Positions 8,200 through 16,947 are shown, counted from the stretch's first letter. The stretch: DNA of 64,000 nt from Chryseobacterium carnipullorum (GCF_900142785.1 NZ_FRCD01000024.1:1-64000), one strand, 5' to 3'. Translations and numbers: made by a program. Notes: a model not told the origin generated them from the sequence alone.

Positions 8200-9090
8200 C
8201 TATTTATCCTGAGGTATCGGATTAAACTGTGAGTTTTCGATTGTGAGTTTCTTCGTTGTAAGATCGTAGTGGTCATTCATAGACATGACATGTACGGTAA
8301 GATTATCAATTGAAATCGGTTCTCCAAGATTGATATTCGTTAGGTTGGTGTCTTTAATAAATCTTCCGTCTACCAGAATCACAAGCCCGGAACCTACAGC
8401 AGTCATGACATCATCATGGATAAAAAGTCCGGTATCTTCACCCAAACCAATTCCTAAGGTTCTCGGATTATTAACCACTGCCTGGAACAGACGCCCGATT
8501 CTGCCTCGCTGTACAAAATGGGTATCGATGATGACATTATCGATCAGACCAAGTCCCTGAGTTGTTTTGATCTCTCCCTTTAAAAGAGATTCTGAGCTGC
8601 TTCCCTGATAAATCATGTTTTCAGAAGCTGCGGCAGCGCCAGCAGAAGTTCCGGAATAGATAAAATCCTGTTCCTGATATTTCAGTAAAATAGTATCGTG
8701 AAATCTTGTTCCCCCCAGAATAGAAGTCAGTCTAAGCTGATCTCCTCCTGTGAACATCACCACATCTGCAGCATTGGCTCTTGCTGCCATAGCATCAGAA
8801 TTGGCCTCTTCACGGTTGTGGATGTCTAGGATGTTTACATTTTTGGCACCCAGAAATTCAAAAGCTTTTTTGTATTCGGTACCTACAATCTGAGGGATTT
8901 GGGACGCTGTCGTCACAATTTCGATGACAGAATTTTCCTTGTGTTTTGATTCATTGATAATCTTTCTCAAGATTCCTCTTTCAAAGAAATTAAGGTTTTT
9001 TTCAATGCTCTGATCGAAATCGGTTTCTGCAAAACTTCCTTTGTTTACAGCGCCTCCGATAATAATTAATTTTCCAACGGGTCTCATCAT
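8200..9090 (-). CDS. cphB: Cyanophycinase
   Basis: Serine exopeptidase (family S51) that removes beta-Asp-Arg dipeptides from cyanophycin. From the ATG at 9090 the protein has 296 residues. The nucleophile motif GTSAGAAAAS places Ser149. KLIIIGGAVNKGSF at the N-terminus and VVMFTGGDQLRL near 110 are family hallmarks. A TTG at 9099 and a second ATG at 9087 are alternative starts; 9090 or 9087 is preferred because the -7 box at 9097-9104 would start transcription at about this point, giving an almost leaderless message. The gene is divergent from cyanophycin synthetase. Confidence 0.93.
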   Translation of the reverse strand: MMRPVGKLIIIGGAVNKGSFAETDFDQSIEKNLNFFERGILRKIINESKHKENSVIEIVTTASQIPQIVGTEYKKAFEFLGAKNVNILDIHNREEANSDAMAARANAADVVMFTGGDQLRLTSILGGTRFHDTILLKYQEQDFIYSGTSAGAAAASENMIYQGSSSESLLKGEIKTTQGLGLIDNVIIDTHFVQRGRIGRLFQAVVNNPRTLGIGLGEDTGLFIHDDVMTAVGSGLVILVDGRFIKDTNLTNINLGEPISIDNLTVHVMSMNDHYDLTTKKLTIENSQFNPIPQDK

Positions 9091-9096
9091 AGTGTG

Positions 9097-9104
9097 CAAA
9101 TTTA
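9097..9104 (-). promoter_or_regulatory. -7 box of the cyanophycinase promoter
   Basis: Read on the minus strand this is TAAATTTG, a perfect match to TAnnTTTG. Its distance to the ATG implies a leader of only a few nucleotides. The -33 position falls on the edge of the left arm of the inverted repeat at 9124-9145; no exact TTG is present there, but a TTTCG is found at 19 nt spacing. Confidence 0.55.
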
Positions 9105-9123
9105 AAAAATATTTGACATTTGG

Positions 9124-9220
9124 CGAAATTCATACCACATTTAAATGGTTTTTAATGTTTTAGGATTGTTAATTTATTTTAATTCTTTTTTGAGAAATGT
9201 TTAAATGTGGTATAGTTTCG
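9124..9220. repeat. Inverted repeat in the cphA/cphB divergent promoter
   Basis: The arms at 9124-9145 and 9200-9220 are complementary with a perfect 14-bp core (ATACCACATTTAAA at 9132-9145, TTTAAATGTGGTAT at 9200-9213). Matching CGAAA/TTTCG ends follow, broken by one gap and one mismatch. The spacer is 54 bp. Each arm covers the expected -33 position of one of the two divergent promoters, so this looks like a two-site operator for joint control of cyanophycin synthesis and breakdown. Confidence 0.6.
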
Positions 9221-9235
9221 TTTAGGGTTTTACAT

Positions 9236-9243
9236 TATCTTTG
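9236..9243 (+). promoter_or_regulatory. -7 box of the cphA promoter
   Basis: TATCTTTG matches TAnnTTTG and lies 45 nt before the cphA start codon. No exact TTG is present upstream; the expected -33 position overlaps the right arm of the inverted repeat, which suggests dependence on an activator. Confidence 0.5.
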
Positions 9244-9288
9244 ATTTTTGAAGGAGTTATTGTTAACTGATAAAAATGCAAATAGATT

Positions 9289-11919
9289 ATGAAAATTGAG
9301 AAGATACAGGCACTACGCGGCCCAAATATCTGGAGTATCAGAAGAAAGAAGCTGATACAGATGAGATTGGACCTGGAAGAAATGGAAAATTATCCTACGA
9401 ATAAGATCGACGGTTTCAGAGAAAGAATCCAAAAACTTATTCCATCTCTGATTACCCACAGATGCTCAGAAGGAGTAGAAGGCGGATTTTTTCACAGGAT
9501 AGAAACAGGTACCTGGATGGGACATGTCATCGAGCACATAGCGCTGGAAATACAGACGCTGGCAGGGATGGATGTAGGTTTCGGAAGGACCAGGGAAACA
9601 AAATCACCGGGAATATATAATGTGGTCTTTAATTATATTGAAGAGAATGCGGGGATCTATGCTGGTGAAGAAGCGGTAAAAATCGCTGAAGCTCTTATTG
9701 AAGATAAAGAATACGATATTCAGGCCTGTATTCACAAATTAAAGGAGATCAGAGAACGGGTCCGTCTGGGACCCTCTACAGGTAGTATTGTGGAAGAAGC
9801 TGTTTCCAGAAAAATTCCATGGATCAGATTAGGAACAAATTCTTTGGTACAGCTTGGTTATGGGGTAAATCAGCAGCGTTTTCAGGCTACCATTACAGGA
9901 AAAACAAGCTCCATTGCAGTAGATATTGCATGCAATAAAGAATTAACAAAGAAAATGCTTCATGATGCTGCTATTCCGGTTCCTATTGGGGATCTGATTG
10001 TAGACGAAGAAGGGTTGAATGAGGTGATCAGTAAAATTGGCTATCCTATCGTTCTGAAACCGCTGGACGGAAATCATGGAAAAGGCTCTTCCATTAACGT
10101 CAACGATTGGGAAGCTGCAAAAATAGGATTGGAGCATGCCCAGAAATATTCACGAAAAGTCATTGTAGAAAAATACATTACCGGATATGATTTCAGGGTT
10201 TTAGTCATTAATAATAAAATGGTGGCTGCCGCAAGAAGAGTTCCTGCTCATGTAGTAGGCGATGGTGAAATGACCATTCAGCAGCTGATAGATAAAGAAA
10301 ATAGCGATCCGAGAAGAGGATATGGTCACGAAAATGTCCTTACTGAAATAGAAGTGGATAAGGACACCATGGAACTTCTTGAAAAGCTCCATTATACCCT
10401 TGAAACAGTTCCTCAAAAAGGAGAAGTTGTTTATTTAAAATCAACGGCTAATCTTTCTACGGGAGGAACATCCATAGACGTTACAGATATGGTACATCCT
10501 GAAAATATAACGATGGCTGAAAGAGTATCTAAAATTATAGGTCTGGATGTCTGCGGTATTGATATTATGGCTGAAAACCTTACACAGCCTTTAAAAGAGA
10601 GCGGAGCTGCCATTATAGAAGTGAATGCGGCACCGGGATTCAGAATGCACCTTGCACCAAGTGAAGGTCTTCCAAGAAATGTAGCTGCTCCGGTTGTGGA
10701 TATGCTCTATCCTCCCGGAAAGCCTTATACGATTCCTATTATTGCAGTAACAGGAACGAATGGCAAAACAACAACAACAAGACTGATTTCCCATATTGTA
10801 AAAAGCAACGGGTACAGAGTAGGTTTTACAACTTCCGACGGTATTTATATCCAAAATACCATGTTAACAAAAGGAGACACCACAGGACCACTTTCTGCTG
10901 AATTTGTTTTAAAAGATCCTACGGTAGAGTTTGCTGTTTTGGAAACAGCCAGAGGAGGTATCCTGCGTTCAGGCTTAGGCTTTTCACAGTGTGATATAGG
11001 AGTTTTGACCAATATTGAGGAAGATCATTTGGGAATGAACGACATTCATAATCTGAAAGACCTTACCAAGGTAAAAAGAGTTGTTCTGGATAGTGTGAAG
11101 AAAGGTGGTTGGAGCGTACTGAATGCTGATAATGAATATTCTATGAAGATCATGAATGATATTGACAGCAATATCGCGATCTTCAGCATGGATGAAAACA
11201 ATCCTCATATTGTAAAGTTTGCCAAAGAAGGAAGAATTACCTGCATTTATGAAGAAGGTTTTGTAACCATCAAAAAAGGAGACTGGAAGATCAGAATAGG
11301 AAAAGCCAAAGACTTCCCGATTACAATGGAAGGCAAGGCGAGATTTATGATCGAAAATGTTTTGGCAGCCAGTTTAGCAAGTTATCTCTATGGTTTTGGC
11401 ATTGAAGATATTTCTAATTCTCTGAGAACTTTTATTCCAAGTGCGCAGCTTACGCCCGGAAGGCTGAATATTTTTAAATTCAAAAGTTTTAAGGTACTGA
11501 TTGATTTTGCACATAATCCTTCAGGGTACGAGGCCATCGAAGATTATCTTAAAAATGTAGAATCTACAAAGAAAATTGGTATTATTTCCGGAGTGGGTGA
11601 CAGACGTGACAGTGATATCCGCGAGTGCGGGAAAATTGCGGGTAGAATGTTTGATTATATCATCATCAGAAATGAAAAGCACCTGAGAGGGAGAACGGAA
11701 GAAGAGATCAACGGACTGATCATTGACGGGATCAATGAAGCAGGAAGAGATGTAAGCTATGAGATCATTCCTAAAGAAATAGAAGCCCTTAAGCATGCCA
11801 TGGGAATGGCTGAGGACGGGACTTTTATCACTGCCTTAAGTGACGTTATTTCGAATGCTATTGACCTTGTTCAGGAGTATCAGGCAAGAGAGATTCAGGA
11901 AGAAGATAAAAATTCATAG
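9289..11919 (+). CDS. cphA: Cyanophycin synthetase
   Basis: An 876-residue two-ligase enzyme that builds multi-L-arginyl-poly-L-aspartate, a nitrogen and carbon reserve, using two ATP per Asp-Arg unit. Residues 1-160 form the N-terminal domain. About 215-475 is the ATP-grasp domain (YPIVLKPLDGNHGKG at 252-266, IIEVNAAPGFRMH at 442-454), which adds aspartate to the backbone. About 482-876 is a Mur-ligase-like domain with the P-loop GTNGKTTTTR at 489-498 and the substrate-binding FAHNPSGYEAI region, which attaches arginine. All key motifs are intact and the length is typical. It is divergent from cphB and ends at a strong terminator. Confidence 0.97.
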   Translation: MKIEKIQALRGPNIWSIRRKKLIQMRLDLEEMENYPTNKIDGFRERIQKLIPSLITHRCSEGVEGGFFHRIETGTWMGHVIEHIALEIQTLAGMDVGFGRTRETKSPGIYNVVFNYIEENAGIYAGEEAVKIAEALIEDKEYDIQACIHKLKEIRERVRLGPSTGSIVEEAVSRKIPWIRLGTNSLVQLGYGVNQQRFQATITGKTSSIAVDIACNKELTKKMLHDAAIPVPIGDLIVDEEGLNEVISKIGYPIVLKPLDGNHGKGSSINVNDWEAAKIGLEHAQKYSRKVIVEKYITGYDFRVLVINNKMVAAARRVPAHVVGDGEMTIQQLIDKENSDPRRGYGHENVLTEIEVDKDTMELLEKLHYTLETVPQKGEVVYLKSTANLSTGGTSIDVTDMVHPENITMAERVSKIIGLDVCGIDIMAENLTQPLKESGAAIIEVNAAPGFRMHLAPSEGLPRNVAAPVVDMLYPPGKPYTIPIIAVTGTNGKTTTTRLISHIVKSNGYRVGFTTSDGIYIQNTMLTKGDTTGPLSAEFVLKDPTVEFAVLETARGGILRSGLGFSQCDIGVLTNIEEDHLGMNDIHNLKDLTKVKRVVLDSVKKGGWSVLNADNEYSMKIMNDIDSNIAIFSMDENNPHIVKFAKEGRITCIYEEGFVTIKKGDWKIRIGKAKDFPITMEGKARFMIENVLAASLASYLYGFGIEDISNSLRTFIPSAQLTPGRLNIFKFKSFKVLIDFAHNPSGYEAIEDYLKNVESTKKIGIISGVGDRRDSDIRECGKIAGRMFDYIIIRNEKHLRGRTEEEINGLIIDGINEAGRDVSYEIIPKEIEALKHAMGMAEDGTFITALSDVISNAIDLVQEYQAREIQEEDKNS

Positions 11920-11936
11920 GAAGATCAATAATTATA

Positions 11937-11968
11937 AAAACAGCGGCTGAATTTTCAGCCGCTGTTTT
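11937..11968. terminator. Bidirectional terminator between cphA and the minus-strand cluster
   Basis: AACAGCGGCTGAA and TTCAGCCGCTGTT form a GC-rich stem with A-rich 5' and T-rich 3' flanks. It lies between cphA (plus) and the convergent MepB-like gene (minus) and could stop transcripts from both sides. Confidence 0.85.
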
Positions 11969-12037
11969 GGTTTATAGGTTTTGGTTTAAATGTGAAGTTT
12001 TAGAAAAGTTCATTTAAACCATTAAAATACACATTGC

Positions 12038-12565
12038 TTATGTAGCTTTGAATGAAGATACAGACTGTTTTAATTTAAAATCAAACAAGAGTTTAACTTT
12101 TTGAAGATATAATTCTGATCGATCAGAAAGATCAATAAAGTAGTCCATCTGCCATACTTGAGTAGCTTTTGCCTGTTTGCTTTCTGTATGATCCCAACCA
12201 GGATAGACCCTGATTCCTCTTTTTCCCATTTTGTTTTCATGAGACAAGATTCCTTTTTTTACAAGTATTTCTTTCGGGAAAATAAAAATACCTTTCTCAT
12301 TATCTTTTGAGGCTGAGATCAGATAGAAATTATAAGGATCATCCGAATCAAACGGAGCTGTTTCTCCTTGGTCATTCCGTTTCCATATCGTAACGAACTG
12401 ACCTGTTTTTGCAGGCGTTATTTTTGCTGTACGGAATTTAATGTTCAGACCATTCAGGGTAAAGCTACAACCAGAATATTCTCTGCATTCAAGATCTTCC
12501 TCTGCATCTAAAAGTTTCAGGCCAAGCGGCTGAAAAATGGTTTCATCAACATTTTGAAGAGTCAT
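12038..12565 (-). CDS. MepB-family protein
   Basis: A 175-residue soluble protein. Its segments REYSGCSFTLNGLNIKFRTAKITPAKTG (quoted in parts: REYSGCSF, IKFRTAKITP, KTGQFVTIWKR) and MGKRGIRVYPGWD match the MepB family, named from the mepRAB locus of Staphylococcus aureus, in which its role is unknown. No catalytic signature is evident. It is the last gene of a nine-gene minus-strand run, 67 nt after the preceding gene, and may be transcribed with the amide-ligase cluster or separately. Its link to that cluster is by position only. Confidence 0.75.
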   Translation of the reverse strand: MTLQNVDETIFQPLGLKLLDAEEDLECREYSGCSFTLNGLNIKFRTAKITPAKTGQFVTIWKRNDQGETAPFDSDDPYNFYLISASKDNEKGIFIFPKEILVKKGILSHENKMGKRGIRVYPGWDHTESKQAKATQVWQMDYFIDLSDRSELYLQKVKLLFDFKLKQSVSSFKAT

Positions 12566-12632
12566 TATTGTCTTTCTGTAATTATTAAAAATTAGGGATT
12601 AAAAATGATTTCATGATGGTTTATTCTAAAGA

Positions 12633-13817
12633 CTATTCCTCTCCAAAAAATGCATTGGAGCTTCCGATCCAAATCGCATCCTTTTTATTAAAATCTACGT
12701 TGACCATCGCTGCTTTTGTCATTCTTCCAAGATTTTCCAGCAGAATAGGGCGTTCCTGGTCTTCATGCCATACATACAACAGACGGATCTCTGCTTTTGA
12801 AAACTCACCGTTAATATCTTCAAAAATAGGTTCATAAGTTACTTTTCTCTGCAAAATATAATTTTCCTTATCGATGATAGTTTCTGTGATTTCTTTTGTA
12901 GGATTTAAATTCACCCCGCTGCCCGCAAATGAAAACAAAGGTTTTAATACAAAGTTTTCCAGGTTTTCATGTTCAGGAAATTCGTTCAGGAAATAGCTTT
13001 TCGGAACAAAATCATGTTTCAGCATCGGAAGAAGAAACTTCGAGATTTTAAAGAACCAGTTGGGATGAGTGATCCATTTTACGTCAATATCTTCACGGAA
13101 ATCAAATCCGGCTTTTACATCGGGAATCCGGTCCAGTTCATCAAAGATAACACGGTTGTAAATTCTTTTGATTTCAAAGAGTTGTCCATCATTTTCATAG
13201 AATAATTTCCGGCCCTCTTTTTTTACTTTCGTCAGACAGACTGTTTTTATACCGAGTAATTTTTCTGTTAATGCAAAATCTATGGCTGTTTTCTGTTTTT
13301 CCGGAAATATTTCAAGCAGAATAACATTTTCAGGATTTTCGTCGCCTACGATCAGTTTTTTCAAATGATTTTTAAACTCATCATCAGGCATTTTATTTCT
13401 GATTTCCGAGAGAAAGGGATAGACCTCACAAAAAGTTTCTTCAAAAGTCTTTTGAAAAGCATATAATGAAGGGAAGGCCTGCAGCTCGATCAGTTGCGGT
13501 TCTATGGCTCCGTTTTCGCTTCTGCAGATCCCAAAATCTATTGTGAAAAAGTGAGGTTGAAGCGTGTCGTTGGGAACCCTGCAGTTTTCAGGAACTGCTT
13601 TATAAAGAGTTTCAGTAGGAAGTTCTTTGATTTGGTCAATAATACTGTTGCTGGCGTCAAGGAGTTTGTTCTTAAATTCATGGGTAAGAAAAAGCGGACT
13701 TTCTGAAATTCGGAATGCCGGCTCAATACCTCCTTTCTGAGCGAGACGATCTTTAAGTTTTTCGTATTTCTCCTGCGAAAACTCCTGGTTAAATTGCTTT
13801 CTGTATTTTGGGATCAT
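12633..13817 (-). CDS. Divergent ATP-grasp-like protein
   Basis: A 394-residue protein of unrecognised family. The C-terminal third has ATP-grasp features: FVLKPLFSFAGSG (about 290-302) resembles the lysine plus glycine-rich loop, YILQRKVTY resembles the adenine-hinge strand, and AEIRLLYVWH with ENLGRMTKA could supply metal ligands. The central acidic stretch FELDRIPDV-like and 'IDFGICRSENGAIEPQLIEL' (read in parts) suggest further nucleotide or metal contacts, possibly in a circularly permuted order. By position, between the amidotransferase and the MepB-like gene, it would be a third ligase of the cluster. The assignment is tentative; the gene itself is certain. Confidence 0.7.
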   Translation of the reverse strand: MIPKYRKQFNQEFSQEKYEKLKDRLAQKGGIEPAFRISESPLFLTHEFKNKLLDASNSIIDQIKELPTETLYKAVPENCRVPNDTLQPHFFTIDFGICRSENGAIEPQLIELQAFPSLYAFQKTFEETFCEVYPFLSEIRNKMPDDEFKNHLKKLIVGDENPENVILLEIFPEKQKTAIDFALTEKLLGIKTVCLTKVKKEGRKLFYENDGQLFEIKRIYNRVIFDELDRIPDVKAGFDFREDIDVKWITHPNWFFKISKFLLPMLKHDFVPKSYFLNEFPEHENLENFVLKPLFSFAGSGVNLNPTKEITETIIDKENYILQRKVTYEPIFEDINGEFSKAEIRLLYVWHEDQERPILLENLGRMTKAAMVNVDFNKKDAIWIGSSNAFFGEE

Positions 13818-13917
13818 ATTTTTTTCTTTGTGGTTTGATTTTAAAAAATCGAGCAGTGATTGCCCGATTTTAGTTTTATTATGGTTAATACAATATCTTA
13901 TTGATTGTATAAAAAGT

Positions 13918-14751
13918 TTACGCTAAAGCTTCACTTCCTTTCAAAATGTTTTTTTTTGCTGACTGAAGAAACCTTGGCAGAATCTGGGCTCTCGTAAGAA
14001 TGATCTTGTTTTCATCGTCTATTCTGTCTACCGTTTCAAGATATTTCTCCATTCCGAAATTCTCGATCATTGCCGTTTTGTTCTTCTCGTCTTTCAGATT
14101 TTCGATCATGCCTTGCGGATCAGCTTCCGGATGGAACTGGGTCCCGAAGATTTCATCCGAGAAACGAACAGCCATTACCGCTCTTTCCAGATTGATATGC
14201 GGTCTGGATTTCTCAATGGCCATGATTTTCATCCCCAACTCATCAAAACGGTCCATATCCGGTTCAATAAACTGATAAGCTCTTGAATCTACGGCATAAA
14301 AAGGATCCTGAAGATTTTTGAATAAAAATTCCTGCTCTCCTTCTTCTGTTTTATGAACGGGCATTACACCAAAAGAATAAGATCTTCTTTTACAGATATT
14401 ACCAAGCTTCCAGTGAATACTTGCCAACTGGAATGAGTGGCAGATCAGGAACAGATATTTTTTATCCTCATTATATTGGTTGTGCTTTAAAACAGCATTA
14501 AGAAAACCTGCATATCTGTCCTCCCACTCCAGACCTTCTCTGTGTGGATTTCCCGGTCCGCCCGAAGAAATAAAAATGTCAAAATCGTCAATGTTCGGCA
14601 TTTCATTCTTGAACCTTACCTCAAATGTTTGGATGATCACATTTTCTTCAGAGCTTTGCTGGAATGCCTCGGAAATCTCTTTAATATTTCTAAAGCCTTG
14701 ATTGACATGATTGTTGTTCATATCCAGCAGAGCGATTCGAATATCTTTCAT
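13918..14751 (-). CDS. Class I glutamine amidotransferase-like protein
   Basis: A 277-residue protein with the class I GATase fold. FDIFISSGGPGNP at about 57-69 is the oxyanion region, Cys104 in LFLICHSFQ is the nucleophile, and His207 with Glu209 (GTQFHPEAD) complete the triad. The elbow around the cysteine is I-C-H-S-F-Q in place of the usual G-x-C-x-G-x-Q, so the oxyanion and ammonia-channel details may differ; it may hydrolyse gamma-glutamyl bonds other than free glutamine. A C-terminal extension of about 60 residues is not part of the domain. It lies 36 nt after the GCS2-type ligase. Confidence 0.88.
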   Translation of the reverse strand: MKDIRIALLDMNNNHVNQGFRNIKEISEAFQQSSEENVIIQTFEVRFKNEMPNIDDFDIFISSGGPGNPHREGLEWEDRYAGFLNAVLKHNQYNEDKKYLFLICHSFQLASIHWKLGNICKRRSYSFGVMPVHKTEEGEQEFLFKNLQDPFYAVDSRAYQFIEPDMDRFDELGMKIMAIEKSRPHINLERAVMAVRFSDEIFGTQFHPEADPQGMIENLKDEKNKTAMIENFGMEKYLETVDRIDDENKIILTRAQILPRFLQSAKKNILKGSEALA

Positions 14752-14787
14752 AACTACTTCATATTTTTTGTAAAGTTACCAAAAATA

Positions 14788-15906
14788 TTATGAAGCCATT
14801 TCTCCGTGGGTGATACCATACTCCGTTTCAGAGATCATATAATCTACTACTTTGGTAAGATCTCCGGTTTCTTTATATACCTGAAGCTGACGATCTGCAC
14901 CCGTTCCGTTTTCTAAAATGGTCCAGGCATATTCCACTTCTTTTCTGCAGTCCAGCTCATCTACAACATCGTCGATGAATTCCAGAAGTTCCTTCAGCAG
15001 ATGTGGATAGGGAACAGATTCTTCTTTTCCGAAATCAATAAGATGGGCCTCGATTCCGCTTTTTGAAGCCCGCCATTTATTCTCGTTTAACAGCAGTCTT
15101 CTGTAACTTCTGAAGCTCAGATTCTGCTGGTGAAGTTTATAAATTTTTGCAACCAGGCACTGCATAATAGCAGCCATACATACCGTTTCTTCTATTCTCA
15201 ATGGCATGTCGCAAATTCTGAACTCTATAGTAGGGTAGAATGGATGTACCCGGAGATCCCACCAGATTTTCTTGGCATTATCTATGGTTCCCGTTTTTAC
15301 CAAAAGATCTACATAGCTGTCAAACTCCGCTAATGAATTGAAATAGCTCGGAATCCCTGTTCTTGGAAACTTGACGAAGATCTCCTGTCTGTATGATTTA
15401 AAACCCGTATTTCTTCCGATCCAAAAAGGTGAATTGGTGGAAAGTGCGTACACGTGAGGAAGGAAATAGCGCATTACATTCTGAATTCTGACCCCTTCTT
15501 CACGGTTGGGAATTCCGATATGTACATGCAGCCCGAAAATAAGATTTCCGCGGGCAACATCTCCCATATCATCTACAATCTTGTTGTAACGTTCACCATT
15601 GGTGATGGTATTGTGTTCCCAGTTGGAAAAAGGATGCGTTCCGCCTCCGGAAACACGAAGGCCTTGTTCATGGGCGGTATTAATCAAATGTCTTCTTAAA
15701 TTCGTAAGTTCAGCTCTTGCTTCCTGAATGTTCTGGCAGATGCCCGTTTCCATTTCAATCATGGATTCGTGCATTTCGTGTTTTAAATTTTCACTTAAAA
15801 CCGCCTTTCCGCCTTCAATAATTTTCGAAACATGAGATATTAAGTCTCTGCTCTCAACATCAATAATCTGATATTCTTCTTCGATTCCTATGGTAAATTG
15901 ATGCAT
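14788..15906 (-). CDS. Carboxylate-amine ligase of the GCS2 (YbdK) family
   Basis: A 372-residue ATP-dependent ligase related to glutamate-cysteine ligase. GIEEEYQIID at 7-16 holds the acidic metal-binding cluster. Further conserved parts are EMETGICQN near 51, GGGTHPF near 87, GLHVHIGIP near 124 and the arginine-rich RVHPFYPTIEFRICDMP near 220. These fit the COG2170 type, which forms an amide bond between a glutamate-like gamma-carboxylate and an amine. The true substrates in Bacteroidota are unknown. Spacings of 27 nt from the ATP-grasp gene above and 36 nt to the amidotransferase below indicate one operon. Confidence 0.9.
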   Translation of the reverse strand: MHQFTIGIEEEYQIIDVESRDLISHVSKIIEGGKAVLSENLKHEMHESMIEMETGICQNIQEARAELTNLRRHLINTAHEQGLRVSGGGTHPFSNWEHNTITNGERYNKIVDDMGDVARGNLIFGLHVHIGIPNREEGVRIQNVMRYFLPHVYALSTNSPFWIGRNTGFKSYRQEIFVKFPRTGIPSYFNSLAEFDSYVDLLVKTGTIDNAKKIWWDLRVHPFYPTIEFRICDMPLRIEETVCMAAIMQCLVAKIYKLHQQNLSFRSYRRLLLNENKWRASKSGIEAHLIDFGKEESVPYPHLLKELLEFIDDVVDELDCRKEVEYAWTILENGTGADRQLQVYKETGDLTKVVDYMISETEYGITHGEMAS

Positions 15907-15933
15907 TTCTTTTCGTGTTTTTTATTTAAATAT

Positions 15934-16887
15934 TTATTTTACTGAATCTTTTACGAAGGTGCCCCACGAAATATTAGGTTTTCCAGGAACATATTCTTTA
16001 GCTTTTTCAATAGCCAGTTTAGCCGAATGTTCAACGATCCATGCAAAGTTTTCCTCGCCTACAGAATTTCGGTCTGCATCAGGAGCCGGATTGCAGAAAT
16101 CGATAGCATAGGGAATTCCGTCTCTGATTGCAAATTCTACTGTATTGAAATCATAGCCGAGGGCTTCATTCATAGTGATCGTGTAATCATGAATCGTTTT
16201 TAATAGTTTTTCCAGCTCTGCCCCCTGAGTCTGATGTGTTGTGGCATATCTCAAATGATGGGCATTACGGGGTTCATAAGGCATAATATGAACATATTTT
16301 TTACCCAGACAATAAACCCTGTAGTAATCATCGAAAACAATTTCTTCCTGAACCATCATGACCAGTTGTTCTGTTTCGCTTAATTTATTCCAGAGATCAT
16401 CCGGATTTTCAACTCTGTAAACGCTTTTCCAGCCGCCACCGTCATGAGGTTTCATATAAGCAGGAAAACCTACATAATCGAAAATATATTCCCAGTCGTG
16501 AGGAAACTTAAGGTTCCTGAATGAGGTTTCGGAGGTATCAGTTGGTCTTTCGTGCGAAGGAAGCAATACCGTTTTAGGAAGCGGAATTCCCAGTTTTGAC
16601 ATCAGTGCATTATTGAAAAATTTTTCATCCGCACTCCACCAGAAAGGATTATTGATAACATAAGTTCCGTTGAGTGCTGCATTTTTCAAATACGCTCTGT
16701 AAAAAGGAACATCCTGCGAAATTCTGTCGATAATGACTGCATAGCCGTAATCAGCGCCTTGTTCTAGTTTGTCGATATTTACCGGTTCAGCAATGATTTC
16801 TCCGCCACCCAGCTCATTCACTTTGTCGATAAACGCCCAAGGAAATGTATCTTCCATACCGAATAGAATTCCCACTTTTTTTGCCAT
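15934..16887 (-). CDS. ATP-grasp ligase (RimK/D-Ala ligase superfamily)
   Basis: A 317-residue ATP-grasp enzyme. FPAYMKPHDGGGWKSVYRV (about 149-167) contains the ATP-binding lysine and glycine-rich loop. MVQEEIVFDDYYRVYC carries the hinge and a substrate-contact arginine. The C-terminal metal ligands lie in NTVEFAIRDGIPYAIDFCNPAPD (Glu, Asp and Asn, quoted as TVEFAIRDG and AIDFCNPAPD). Such enzymes make an acyl phosphate and pass it to an amine or thiol. Substrate specificity cannot be read from the sequence. The gene sits between the esterase-like gene and the GCS2-type ligase. Confidence 0.88.
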   Translation of the reverse strand: MAKKVGILFGMEDTFPWAFIDKVNELGGGEIIAEPVNIDKLEQGADYGYAVIIDRISQDVPFYRAYLKNAALNGTYVINNPFWWSADEKFFNNALMSKLGIPLPKTVLLPSHERPTDTSETSFRNLKFPHDWEYIFDYVGFPAYMKPHDGGGWKSVYRVENPDDLWNKLSETEQLVMMVQEEIVFDDYYRVYCLGKKYVHIMPYEPRNAHHLRYATTHQTQGAELEKLLKTIHDYTITMNEALGYDFNTVEFAIRDGIPYAIDFCNPAPDADRNSVGEENFAWIVEHSAKLAIEKAKEYVPGKPNISWGTFVKDSVK

Positions 16888-16947
16888 AATTTCTGTTTTT
16901 TAATTGATGTATGTATTATTATTTTATCTTCTTAAATGTACTGCTTT

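Noticed and set aside
8082-8276. 64-codon minus-strand frame overlapping the cyanophycinase 3' end
   Set aside because: It spans the cyanophycinase terminator hairpin and runs into the real gene in another frame.
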